64,000 nucleotides of DNA from Enterocloster bolteae (lineage in GTDB: Bacteria; Bacillota; Clostridia; Lachnospirales; Lachnospiraceae): contig NZ_CP022464.2 in the NCBI RefSeq assembly GCF_002234575.2, positions 744,001-808,000 on the forward strand, given 5' to 3'. A model generated the notes under the pieces. That model was not told where the DNA came from. It made no database searches and was given only the letters and a program-made list of their open reading frames with translations. Both the position numbers and the translations under genes were made by a program. How positions within the stretch are numbered: position 1 is the first letter of the stretch; the number at the start of each line of letters is the position of its first letter. Shown piece after piece: positions 51,547-60,585 of the stretch.

Positions 51547-53106
51547 TTATTCCATATTCCGCGTTTCGGAATTCTCTTTGTCCAGGTAGTGCCCGGCGTC
51601 TTTGAAAAAGCTCCATACAATCATGACAATAATGAAACCAATTGGAAAAGCTGCTATGATGGACACAGTCTGCAGGTTAGCCATGGAATTCTCCGCGAAA
51701 ATCAGGGCTATGGGCAGCAGCATCAGCAGTATGGCCCAGAACAGCTTTACCTGCTTGTGAGGCTCTTCCTCAGCGCCCAGGGACTTATAGGAGTATGAGC
51801 TGGCCACCATGGTCAGGGCGTCGAAGGAAGTGGCATAAAAGGCAATCATGGTAATGGCCAGGAGAACCAGTCCGGCCTTGGCCGCAGGCATTGTCTCAAA
51901 TATGGATATGATGGCCTGGTACAGATCTCCGGTTTTTGCATAGACACCCATCAGGTCCAGCTTTCCGTGCATCTGCAGTCCAAGTCCGTAATTGCCCAGG
52001 ATGATGAAGGATGTAAAGGTGCCTGAGAGACCGAAGAAATAACCTCCCAGCACAGTCTGGCGGATGGTCCTTCCCTTGCTGATGGTGCCGATGAAGAAGG
52101 GGGTGGCAACACACCATACCATCCAGTAGGCCCAATAAAAGATGGTCCAGTTTTGGGGAAAGGAGGAGGTGCGCATGGCATCGGTCCAGGTGGCCATGCC
52201 CACGAAGTTCTGCACCATGTTCCCCACTGCGGTGATGCCTGTCTCGATGATATAGCGTGTCTCGCCCCCGCACAAAAGGAAATAGGCCAGCAGTCCGAAG
52301 AACAGGTACACGCAGGAGGCTGCCAGTTTGGCAATGCCCTGCATGCCGAAGTATACGGCCATGGTATACACAACGCAGATGATGACCAGGATGCCGATGG
52401 TCAGGAAATTGTTTTCAGGTATGCCCAGCACACGGCTTAAGGCCATGGAAAGAAGGGGCGTTGCCAGGGAAAATGTAGTGGCAGTGCCGGCCAGAAGGGC
52501 AAATACCGCTGTCAGGTCAATGAGTTTGCCCAAAACACCGTCCACACGTCTGCCCAGAAGCGGCCGGCATGCCTCGGAGTACTTTTGTTTGTTCCGCTTG
52601 CGCACATGAAGCATAAAGCCAAAGGACACAGCCAGAATGATGTAAAAGCTCCATGGGATGGGGCCCCAGTGAAACAGAGGATAGGTGGATGCCCAGTCCT
52701 GCATGGCTCCCATGTCCGTGATATGGGGCTCGCCTGCGTAGAGCATCCACTCGCACAGGGAGTAGAACAGTATGTCGGCTGCCAATCCCGCCGTAAACAT
52801 CATGGAACCCCACTGAAAGGAGGAATACTGCGGCTTTTCAAGATTCCCAAGCTTTATTTTGCCATAGCGCGAAAACGCCATGTACAGGGAGCAGATTAAG
52901 GCGCCCAGCCCAAGGAGAAGATAATAGCCTCCAAACTGGTCCCCCAGGAAAAATCGCACAGAACCAAGCACTTGGGATGAGGCGTCCGGGAATATCATGA
53001 ACAGGGAACAGAGGGCCAGTATGGTCACAAAGGGAATGATGGTTGTGACCCAGTCCAGTCTGTTCTTTAATGGAGTGTCTATACTGCGGTTTTTATCTTG
53101 TTTCAT
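51547..53106 (-). CDS. BCCT-family transporter (choline/betaine/carnitine)
   Basis: The start is set at the ATG (complement of 53104-53106) behind AGGAGGATAC, giving 519 residues; a longer frame upstream lacks a ribosome site. Twelve or so membrane helices and the BCCT signature are present: FHWGPIPWSFYIILAVSFGFML, and WTIFYWAYWMVWCVATPFFIG leading to ISKGRTIRQTVLGG, the segment around the substrate-binding tryptophans. The family takes up quaternary ammonium compounds coupled to Na+ or H+, or exchanges them. Substrate is not determined here. It is convergent with the HPr-like gene and divergent from the lipoprotein gene. Confidence 0.92.
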   Translation of the reverse strand: MKQDKNRSIDTPLKNRLDWVTTIIPFVTILALCSLFMIFPDASSQVLGSVRFFLGDQFGGYYLLLGLGALICSLYMAFSRYGKIKLGNLEKPQYSSFQWGSMMFTAGLAADILFYSLCEWMLYAGEPHITDMGAMQDWASTYPLFHWGPIPWSFYIILAVSFGFMLHVRKRNKQKYSEACRPLLGRRVDGVLGKLIDLTAVFALLAGTATTFSLATPLLSMALSRVLGIPENNFLTIGILVIICVVYTMAVYFGMQGIAKLAASCVYLFFGLLAYFLLCGGETRYIIETGITAVGNMVQNFVGMATWTDAMRTSSFPQNWTIFYWAYWMVWCVATPFFIGTISKGRTIRQTVLGGYFFGLSGTFTSFIILGNYGLGLQMHGKLDLMGVYAKTGDLYQAIISIFETMPAAKAGLVLLAITMIAFYATSFDALTMVASSYSYKSLGAEEEPHKQVKLFWAILLMLLPIALIFAENSMANLQTVSIIAAFPIGFIIVMIVWSFFKDAGHYLDKENSETRNME

Positions 53107-53253
53107 GGCTGTATCCTCCTGGATGTTCAAAAATTGATTTAAATTAACTATATTGAACATATTATCATCAGTTCTTGGAAAAATCAAGAGGAACTTGTAA
53201 AAACATCAATAATTTTGTAAGAAAAAAGGACTGTTAAATTATTGTAATCTTAG

Positions 53254-53259
53254 CTATAA
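53254..53259 (+). promoter_or_regulatory. -10 box before the lipoprotein gene
   Basis: A perfect TATAAT about 40 bp before the ATG, inside the divergent gap with the BCCT gene. Only a weak -35 is seen (TTAAAT region). Confidence 0.45.
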
Positions 53260-53293
53260 TAGTAACGTTGACAAAAAGGAGGATTACCATATC

Positions 53294-53842
53294 ATGAGAA
53301 AATTAAAGAAATTATCATTGATATTATTAGCTTCAGCGGCCCTGCTTTGCGGTTGTACCCAGAGCAACATTGTTTCTCCCAGCAACGGTGTGGTTCAGGG
53401 GGACGGACAGCCTGACCTGGAGGTTGATAAAAATATTAACATCGACTGGCAGGAGGTAAGGGAAGACCTCAGGGATCAGTTCCTGGAGCCTTACGGGGTG
53501 TTTGCTGATTATGTGATGGATCTGGATGCCAAGTATGACGCCGGCAGCAACAGGGTCGTTGTCCTGCTTCCCGTATCTCATAAGACCACAGGGGACATTG
53601 CTGTGGTTTATGGCCAGGAAGTACTGAAGGCAGTGGGCACCTACATTGCGGAGCAGAATTTCTATTATGAAGCGCCAGACCCGGAGGATACGGACAGTAC
53701 TTACTACGGCAGTTACTTTGACGAGCATGACGTGCTTGTTCAGGTGTTCCCTTACGACAAAGAGGGGGATGAAAGCGCATACCTTGTAAACGACGTTATG
53801 AAGGCAGGGGAACAGAGGGAGCTGACGGCTCAGATTCAGTAA
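53294..53842 (+). CDS. Lipoprotein of unknown function
   Basis: This 182-residue protein has a lipoprotein signal: basic MRKLKKLSLILLASAALL and the lipobox LLCGC (Cys at about 21). The mature part is acidic, with VREDLRDQFLEPYGVFADYV and VVVLLPVSHKTTGDIAVVYG segments, and no domain that I recognise. A predicted alpha/beta fold anchored to the outer face of the membrane is all that can be said. AAAGGAGG precedes the ATG. It is followed after 24 bp by a secreted metallo-beta-lactamase-fold protein and is probably co-transcribed with it. Confidence 0.75.
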   Translation: MRKLKKLSLILLASAALLCGCTQSNIVSPSNGVVQGDGQPDLEVDKNINIDWQEVREDLRDQFLEPYGVFADYVMDLDAKYDAGSNRVVVLLPVSHKTTGDIAVVYGQEVLKAVGTYIAEQNFYYEAPDPEDTDSTYYGSYFDEHDVLVQVFPYDKEGDESAYLVNDVMKAGEQRELTAQIQ

Positions 53843-53866
53843 AGAGATGATTAAGGAGATATTGGG

Positions 53867-54967
53867 ATGAGGATTGACAGATACTGGAAACAGGCCGCCG
53901 CCGGGCTGCTGGCCATCATGACACTGACAATGACCGGAGGGAATCTGGACAGCTTGGCCATGACCAACTCCCAGCCGCTAAAGGCCCAGGGACAGATGCT
54001 GTCTTCCCCGGACAAAATTATCATCAGGGATGAAGGGGAGACAGCCCAGTCATCCCAGGCAGCGGCTGCCAGCCAGCCGGTCATTCAGGCCAAGGCTCAG
54101 ATTGCCGCATTTGGGGAAGTCACCACTCCCAAGACAGATTCCACTTCCCTGTTCGGGGCCGGCCGTCTCACCATGCTGGCCAACCACGACACGGCAGCCC
54201 AGCTTCTGTCGGTTATCATTGAGACAGGTGAGGGCGGCCTCATCGTAGTGGACGGTGGCTGGACCAATAATACGGATTATCTTCTGAACCAGATTAAGCA
54301 GAAGGGCGGTCATGTCCAGGCATGGCTTCTGACCCACCCTGATTCAGACCATGTGGGAGCTTTGGCAGACATTCTGTACAAGCATAACGGAGAGATTACC
54401 ATTGACGGCATCTACTATTCCTTTGCAGAGGACAGCTGGTATGCTGAGAAGGACCCTGAGGTCGCCAAGATGGTGGCCTACATCAAGGGAGCCTTTGGTC
54501 TGGTGCCTCAGAATATCCTTCACGGTGATATTGTGTCGGGACAGGTTATCCAGGCAGGTCCTGCCAGGATTCAGGTATTGAATCAGGCATATAAGATGAA
54601 CAATGACTTTGTCAATAACAGCAGTGTGGCCTATATGGTATCCCTGAATGGGACAAACACCGTGTTCCTTGGGGATTTGGCTAAATCAGGCGGCGAGCAG
54701 CTGATGGCCGACCATGATCTGAGCGCCCTTAAGTGTGATATTGTCCAGGTGGCCCATCACGGACAGAACGGCGTAGGATATGAGGTCTACAAGGCGTTAA
54801 GACCCAGCGTTGCTCTCTGGCCAACCCCCCAATGGCTGTGGGATAATGACAACGGCGGCGGATCCGGAAGCGGTATCTGGCTTACACAGGAGACAAAGAA
54901 CTGGATGGTCCGCCTTGGCGTGAATGCAAATTACTGCATTAAGGACGGCGACCAGGTAATCGAATAA
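53867..54967 (+). CDS. Secreted metallo-beta-lactamase-fold hydrolase
   Basis: The 366-residue protein has an N-terminal signal or anchor segment (WKQAAAGLLAIMTLTMTGGN) and a linker to about residue 95. The MBL domain has GGLIVVDGGWTNNTDYLLN, the metal-site WLLTHPDSDHVGALADILY (HxxxDH), NTVFLGDLAKSGGEQL and VAHHGQNGVGYE. This pattern resembles ComEC/Rec2-type MBL domains and RNase/phosphodiesterase relatives, but no ComEC membrane part is present. Substrate unknown; extracytoplasmic location is predicted. Genes in order are the lipoprotein then this enzyme, followed by a bidirectional terminator. Confidence 0.85.
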   Translation: MRIDRYWKQAAAGLLAIMTLTMTGGNLDSLAMTNSQPLKAQGQMLSSPDKIIIRDEGETAQSSQAAAASQPVIQAKAQIAAFGEVTTPKTDSTSLFGAGRLTMLANHDTAAQLLSVIIETGEGGLIVVDGGWTNNTDYLLNQIKQKGGHVQAWLLTHPDSDHVGALADILYKHNGEITIDGIYYSFAEDSWYAEKDPEVAKMVAYIKGAFGLVPQNILHGDIVSGQVIQAGPARIQVLNQAYKMNNDFVNNSSVAYMVSLNGTNTVFLGDLAKSGGEQLMADHDLSALKCDIVQVAHHGQNGVGYEVYKALRPSVALWPTPQWLWDNDNGGGSGSGIWLTQETKNWMVRLGVNANYCIKDGDQVIE

Positions 54968-55046
54968 GACGTGCATTGAATCAACCAAAAGATGGCAGAA
55001 ATTGTAAAACAACAGAAGCCGTAAAATAACAGAAATTACCAGCAGC

Positions 55047-55101
55047 AAAAAGCCGCGGCTCCTTCTTCCTGAATCCTCAGGAAAAGGAGCCGCGGCTTTT
55101 T
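55047..55101. terminator. Bidirectional terminator
   Basis: AAAAGCCGCGGCTCC pairs with GGAGCCGCGGCTTTT, and pairing continues inside through TTCCTGA/TCAGGAA. Runs of A on the left and T on the right serve both convergent genes. Confidence 0.9.
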
Positions 55102-55177
55102 ACTTATTAATACTCTTTTGGTTGGCGGGTCTATGCTGCTTATTGACTTACTTGCCCTGGCCGCTGTTCTGCGGCAT

Positions 55178-56161
55178 TCAGTCATCTGCACAGGGAAGTC
55201 CGCTGTGGTAGGAATAATTACCCAGCTCGGACAGAAGATTCTCAAGGGCGTTCAGCTTTAAGGGCTGTCCTGTCTCCAGCATGGAGTTGATCATGTAGAA
55301 GATAGTGCTCAGCTTCCCCAGGGACTGTCTGAACAGGTCTGGGAAGGAGGACTTGGAGGCAATACTCTTATCCCAAGGATTGCACCATGTCTCATGATGC
55401 AGGTTCAGGCTCCAGGCCGGGTTCTCCACGGTATCCGTAACCAGCTTGCTGGAGGCTACCGGATTTTTGAGGAACAGGGATTCAAAAAATGCAATCCTGT
55501 CCTTTTTTCTGCTGTTAGGGTCAGACAGAGTCCTGCATCCAAAACGGAGAGCCAGAATGGAGCGGTGTATCATAGGAGCCGTGACCTGGTACCTGTTCTT
55601 ATAGCTCAGCGGATAGAATGCTTCGTTGATGCAGTCTGACAGGAACTGGGAAATAAATTGGGTTTCCATTCCATTCAGACAGATGGTTGCTGCCTGGTTG
55701 AACTGGGATGGCTTCTTTCTCTTGTACTTCTGAAGCAGAAGAGCGTCTATGTCATTCTCCAGCTTGGCGTGGAGTCCGTGGTAATAGGACCCCGGGTGAT
55801 TGACATCGTATTCAATGCGTCCGTATACATAGGGGTGGCATATAGAGTCACCGATATAATGGCAGATAAAACCGCACATGTAGGCCAGGCCTTCTTCACG
55901 CTGCTGCCTGGAACCGATTCGGGAAAGCTGCATGAAACAGCAACGGAAAAAGTAATTGACATGGTGTTCATGCATATAGGAACCTACATTGCGGTGGTCT
56001 CGATGGCGCAGGATGGGCAGGTTATAAAAAAACATGTCCGGCCCCTGGAGACCCAGCTGATAGAGCCACCGATACTTGGCAATGATAAACTTCAGATTGT
56101 TCTGAGGCATATCATTGTATGCTTTCATGCCCAAGACATAGTGTGTTGTAAAACCTGGCAT
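55178..56161 (-). CDS. Zinc-dependent phospholipase C-like protein
   Basis: The ATG at 56161 is spaced correctly from AGAGG; an ATG six bases earlier is too close to it. The 327-residue protein starts MPGFTTHYVLG with the His used as a metal ligand, continues LGLQGPDMFFYNLPIL (Asp ligand) and YMCGFICHYIGDSICHPYVYG (His-x3-Asp and a further His), the ligand series of zinc phospholipase C/S1-P1 nuclease-fold proteins. No signal peptide is evident, so a cytoplasmic location is likely, unlike secreted clostridial alpha-toxin. Similar proteins are common in Lachnospiraceae; their substrate is unknown. Confidence 0.85.
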   Translation of the reverse strand: MPGFTTHYVLGMKAYNDMPQNNLKFIIAKYRWLYQLGLQGPDMFFYNLPILRHRDHRNVGSYMHEHHVNYFFRCCFMQLSRIGSRQQREEGLAYMCGFICHYIGDSICHPYVYGRIEYDVNHPGSYYHGLHAKLENDIDALLLQKYKRKKPSQFNQAATICLNGMETQFISQFLSDCINEAFYPLSYKNRYQVTAPMIHRSILALRFGCRTLSDPNSRKKDRIAFFESLFLKNPVASSKLVTDTVENPAWSLNLHHETWCNPWDKSIASKSSFPDLFRQSLGKLSTIFYMINSMLETGQPLKLNALENLLSELGNYSYHSGLPCADD

Positions 56162-56332
56162 CGGCATACCTCTTTTCTATTGGATTCTTGCAGTAGTTCC
56201 TACTACATATTCTATCATAAACAACTATGAAATGCGAGCCGGAAACAAAAGAAAATTCCTTCCAGCGGTCATAGTCAGGGGAACTTCGGAATAAGACATT
56301 TATAAGAAGTAAGCAGGGCAGGATAAGTTCAG

Positions 56333-57724
56333 ATGATGAATGTATTAGAGCAGGTCCACCAGATGGTGTGGGGGCCGTGGACCCTTGTCATATTCCTTGG
56401 GGTGGGTATATTCTTTACCCTGAAATGTCATTTTTTCCAAATCAGGGGATTTTTATTCTGGTGGAGCCGCACAGCAGGACGGCTTATATCGGGAGAAGCG
56501 TCCAGGAAGGAGGACGGCACCGGAAAAGGAAAGGGAATCAGCCAGTTCCAGTCGGTGTGCACCGCGCTGGCGGCAACTGTGGGAACAGGCAATATAGCAG
56601 GGGTGGCAACCGCGCTGACAGCGGGAGGGCCAGGCGCCCTGTTCTGGATGTGGGTATCAGCCCTGATCGGCATGATAACCGCTTATGCAGAGACCATGCT
56701 GGGAATCAGGTACCGGTACAGGGATAAGGACGGACATTACATATGCGGTCCGTTTATATACATGGAAAGGGGACTGGGGCTCAGGGGAATGGGAGTGCTG
56801 TACAGCTTTCTGTGCCTGATGAGCTCTCTTGGAATGGGCAGCATGGTTCAGGCCAACTCGGCCATCAGCACTATGGAATACACCTGGCATGTACCGGCCC
56901 TGGCAGGCGGTCTGATATTTACCGGCCTTCTGGTGCTGGTCACCTGGGGAGGAATCCGCAGAATCGGAAATGTGGCTGAAAAACTGGTGCCTGCGGCGTC
57001 CGGAATCTATATTGCCTTTTCCATGATTGTGATTCTTTCCTGTCTGGAACAGATACCCGGAGCACTGGCATCCATGGTAACCTCCGCTTTCCGGCCTGAA
57101 GCGGCAGCAGGAGGGACAGCGGGATATGTAATCAGCCGTAGCGTGCGTTACGGCATCTCGCGGGGGGTATTCTCCAATGAGGCCGGACTTGGCACGCTGG
57201 CGGTACTCCACGGACCCACAGAGGGCACAACGCCTCATGAACAGGGGATGTGGGCCATGTTCGAGGTGTTCTTTGACACCGTGGTCCTGTGCACCCTAAC
57301 GGCCCTGGTAATCCTGTGCATGACCGGCTCCAGCCCGGAGACAATACCTTATGAGGGAGCAGCCCTTGCGGCCTGGTGTTTTAGCAGACGGCTGGGAATT
57401 ATAGGAGAATATCTGGTCAGCGGCTCCATGGTAGTATTTGCATTTGCCACAATCATGGCCTGGTTTTATCTGGGGAGGCAGGCTGCGGCCTATTTCATCG
57501 GGGGGTGCGGGTTCGGGGAAAATGCGCAGCACATGTTTGCTGCCAAGGTATATCCCCTTTTGTTTATTGCAGCTGTATTTTTAGGAAGCGAGGCCAGGCT
57601 GGGACTGGTCTGGCTGCTGTCAGACATATGGAACGGACTCATGGCCTTCCCCAACCTGACAGCCCTTCTGTTTTTATCCAGGGAAGTAACTCTTCCGGAG
57701 GGGTTTTTAAGAAGGCGGGACTAA
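56333..57724 (+). CDS. AGCS-family sodium:amino acid symporter
   Basis: This 463-residue membrane protein of the alanine/glycine:cation symporter family has about ten helices, with the signature ALAATVGTGNIAGVATALTAGGPGALFWMWV (sodium and substrate site) at about residue 78 and SRGVFSNEAGLGTLAVLH at about residue 285. It probably imports alanine or glycine with Na+. It is monocistronic; the sequence between it and the upstream phospholipase-like gene is short and shows no strong promoter. A hairpin follows 40 bp after the stop. Confidence 0.93.
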   Translation: MMNVLEQVHQMVWGPWTLVIFLGVGIFFTLKCHFFQIRGFLFWWSRTAGRLISGEASRKEDGTGKGKGISQFQSVCTALAATVGTGNIAGVATALTAGGPGALFWMWVSALIGMITAYAETMLGIRYRYRDKDGHYICGPFIYMERGLGLRGMGVLYSFLCLMSSLGMGSMVQANSAISTMEYTWHVPALAGGLIFTGLLVLVTWGGIRRIGNVAEKLVPAASGIYIAFSMIVILSCLEQIPGALASMVTSAFRPEAAAGGTAGYVISRSVRYGISRGVFSNEAGLGTLAVLHGPTEGTTPHEQGMWAMFEVFFDTVVLCTLTALVILCMTGSSPETIPYEGAALAAWCFSRRLGIIGEYLVSGSMVVFAFATIMAWFYLGRQAAAYFIGGCGFGENAQHMFAAKVYPLLFIAAVFLGSEARLGLVWLLSDIWNGLMAFPNLTALLFLSREVTLPEGFLRRRD

Positions 57725-58107
57725 GAGTATGGCCAGCGTCCTGATTCAAAAAAAGAAACAGGGGCAGGATTTAGCTCTGCCCCGGACCACGGATAAACGA
57801 AAAAACGCACCATCCTGAGGATGATACGCCTTCTGGAAAAAAGTATTTTAAAAGGGAGGAGAGCTGATAAATTCTTATCAGCTCGAGTATTATGAAAAAA
57901 ATCTTGTAAGCGTTTTTTGTGTAGCAACTCTTGTTGTTTGCTATGTTTAAAGTATATAGCTTAAACATGAAGAAATAATGTTGTTTGTGTAAAAGGTTTT
58001 TGAATGAAATATGAACGAAGTGTGAATGGGCAAAGCGGGCTTGCTCCTTTTTGCAGGCGGCAGGCAAGCAGGAGCCTTAAACGGTTGAACCGGCAGCGCG
58101 CCGAATT
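57725..58107. other. Intergenic region with two inverted repeats
   Basis: The 383 bp between convergent genes hold no credible gene. GGGGCAG/CTGCCCC (57761-57783) is a stem without a T-run, possibly the AGCS transcript end. GAGCTGATAA-ATTC-TTATCAGCTC (57861-57884) is a perfect 10-bp palindrome. The remainder is AT-rich and shows nothing further to me. Confidence 0.5.
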
Positions 58108-60390
58108 CTAGGGCTGATCCTGGAGATAACGCTTCTCGAACTCATTTAGAGGTATGGGAGCGGAAAAAACATATCCCTGTATCATATCGCAGCCCATGCT
58201 GCGAAGAAAATCAACCTGTTCCGTGGATTCGATGCCTTCGGCCACAGTCTTTACCTTTAAATGCCTGGACAGATCAATCAGGCATGAAATCACATCCTTT
58301 GCTTTCTGACCGGACATATTGAGGAAAAAGGAGCGGTCCAGCTTCAGTGTGTCCACATCAAACTCCTTCAGAAGTCCCAGGGAGGAAAAACCAGACCCGA
58401 AATCATCCAGGGAACACAGAAAGCCCATGCGGTGCATTTCCTGAATGGTTTCTCTGACTGTCTTGATCTGCTGGTTATCAAAGAAAATGGACTCCGTCAG
58501 CTCGAATTCCAGGATTTTATCGGGTATCTTAAAGCTGGATGCGATTCCTGCAAAGGTATCCAGGAAATTGGGATTCCGGAAATGCTGGCGGGACAGGTTG
58601 ACGGAGACTGGTATCAACGGCAGCCCTTCCTGTCTCCAGCGGTCTATGGCAGCGCATACCTCTGTGAATACATAGAGATCCAGCCGGCATATTTTCCCAT
58701 TGTTCTCGAACAATGGTATAAAATCAGATGGATATATGATTCCTTTTTGGGGATGATTCCAGCGCACCAATGCCTCTGCTCCTTCCAGCCGGCCGCTTCT
58801 GAGTCCGATTTTGGGCTGCAGATAAATCTGAAAATACCGGTTTTCAATGGAGTCCTCAAAAAGCGCGTTTAACTCCTGTTCTATTTTCAGGGTCCGGATC
58901 AGGCTTTCATCATAAAAACAGCAGCTGTGGCATAAATCTGTCCCGCAGCTTTGCAGTGCGATCCTGGCATGGTCCTGGAGAAGAGTGATTTCCTGGTACG
59001 GGTCGTCTGCAAGGCAAGCGCCCTGCTTGAAGGACAGGGACAGGTCGGGAAGTTCCGTATCATGAAAGTTGTTGATATCATGAATCATATCATTCAGCCG
59101 GTATTGGATGGCTCCGGGGCTGTACTCCTTCAGACAGAGGAAGAAGTGGTCTGATTCGCCTCTGGCCGCAAATTCATCCTGCTCCTCACGCAGATGCTGC
59201 TTCAGCACCTTATATATATAGGAGAGAATCTGGTTGCCGATCCGGATGCCGAACTGCTCGTTGACCATCTTAAATCCCCGGACATTCAGAAGCACAATGG
59301 AATAGGTGCAGGGGGTCATGTTTTTTGAGAGTTCCCTGTATCTGGCCTGGAAAGCCGCGTTATTAAGCCCGCCTGTAAGGGGATCCCTGTATGCAATCAG
59401 CTCAAGCTGCCTTTTGTGGGCGTTATAGAACCGGAATACTGCAAATAAAAACAGGGAGAATATAAGTATGGTAGCCCCTATAATGATGAAGGACTGAAGG
59501 ATGTATTGGTTTGTCCCGGTGGATATGATATCGGCAGGAATGATGGTAAGCAGAAACCAATCGTTTATGTTAAGGGCATTATAGGAGAGGAGCAGTTCTT
59601 CTTTTGTGGTAGCAGTAAATTTCAGGACGCCGCTGCGGTTTTCTGTCATATCCCGCTGCATCTTCTGTATGTCTGTAATTATTTTTTCATTTTTTTCTTG
59701 TTTAAAGATATCCCCCAGCTGCAGAAAGGGTTTTAGATCCGTAGGAGATATGATTACCTGCCCCTGGCTGTCCACAATGCAGCTCAGCATCTGGCCGCTG
59801 AAGCTTTTGGAGGAAATGAGGGACTGCATGTTTTCCTTGCTGCGAACACCCACCAGAACCCCGTCTACTCCGTTGTCCCGATAGACAGGGACGGAATAAA
59901 AAATACTTTTTCCACCTATATAGCTGGCTTGTATGCTGCCCTGAAAAGAGGCCCGGACACTGGGAAGCTTAAGAAAGTCCTCCGGGGATACAGGGGGTTC
60001 ACCATCGTCAGTCTGTGAGGAGACAGAAAAGCCCTCCCTGTCAAAGAAAATCAGAGGTTTAAATTCCAAAATCTGGGCTGCGCGGTTCAGAAAGCCTGAC
60101 ATTGTATCTGTATCTTGTTTTTCTGTAAACTGCGAAAAGCTGTCAGCAGTCATGACCAGATTGGTTATCTTGTTATTGATGGCATCCCGGATATCGCGGG
60201 ACAACTGGGAGGTCACATCCGTTAAATAGCCCTGGGTAGAGCGGTCCAACTCGATTTGAAGCTTGGCTGCATTCAGGATGGAAAGGGCAAAAACTGAGAC
60301 CAGGACCAGGGAAAGGAATCCTATATACCATCCGCGTCTGAATAATGGTTTCTCATAATCATCTGATATAGAATCTTTTGTTTTTTTCAT
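58108..60390 (-). CDS. Membrane protein with degenerate GGDEF and EAL domains
   Basis: Started at the ATG (complement of 60388-60390), which has a GGAG at reasonable distance, the protein has 760 residues; the frame extends 13 codons upstream. There is a membrane helix at about 20-40, an extracytoplasmic Cache-like sensor domain (about 45-290), a second helix near 295-320, then GGDEF and EAL domains. The GGDEF site reads RGESD, so diguanylate cyclase activity is not expected. The EAL domain keeps GAEALVRW, FELTES and SLDDFGSGFSSL, so c-di-GMP phosphodiesterase activity is probable. It would link an external signal to c-di-GMP levels. Confidence 0.92.
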   Translation of the reverse strand: MKKTKDSISDDYEKPLFRRGWYIGFLSLVLVSVFALSILNAAKLQIELDRSTQGYLTDVTSQLSRDIRDAINNKITNLVMTADSFSQFTEKQDTDTMSGFLNRAAQILEFKPLIFFDREGFSVSSQTDDGEPPVSPEDFLKLPSVRASFQGSIQASYIGGKSIFYSVPVYRDNGVDGVLVGVRSKENMQSLISSKSFSGQMLSCIVDSQGQVIISPTDLKPFLQLGDIFKQEKNEKIITDIQKMQRDMTENRSGVLKFTATTKEELLLSYNALNINDWFLLTIIPADIISTGTNQYILQSFIIIGATILIFSLFLFAVFRFYNAHKRQLELIAYRDPLTGGLNNAAFQARYRELSKNMTPCTYSIVLLNVRGFKMVNEQFGIRIGNQILSYIYKVLKQHLREEQDEFAARGESDHFFLCLKEYSPGAIQYRLNDMIHDINNFHDTELPDLSLSFKQGACLADDPYQEITLLQDHARIALQSCGTDLCHSCCFYDESLIRTLKIEQELNALFEDSIENRYFQIYLQPKIGLRSGRLEGAEALVRWNHPQKGIIYPSDFIPLFENNGKICRLDLYVFTEVCAAIDRWRQEGLPLIPVSVNLSRQHFRNPNFLDTFAGIASSFKIPDKILEFELTESIFFDNQQIKTVRETIQEMHRMGFLCSLDDFGSGFSSLGLLKEFDVDTLKLDRSFFLNMSGQKAKDVISCLIDLSRHLKVKTVAEGIESTEQVDFLRSMGCDMIQGYVFSAPIPLNEFEKRYLQDQP

Positions 60391-60585
60391 TTCCAAGTAA
60401 ACTCCATATTTATAACAGTCTAACATCAATAAATTTTGATAGTTTTATTTTAAGTGACAGTATTTGATAAATCAATGCAATATTTGTGTACATATACATA
60501 TAGTATTGAAATTAATACGTGGTATAATACTGTTATAAGGAACAGCAGGCGGGCAGAACATGCCGGGTGTCCGGGAGGGGTGGCA

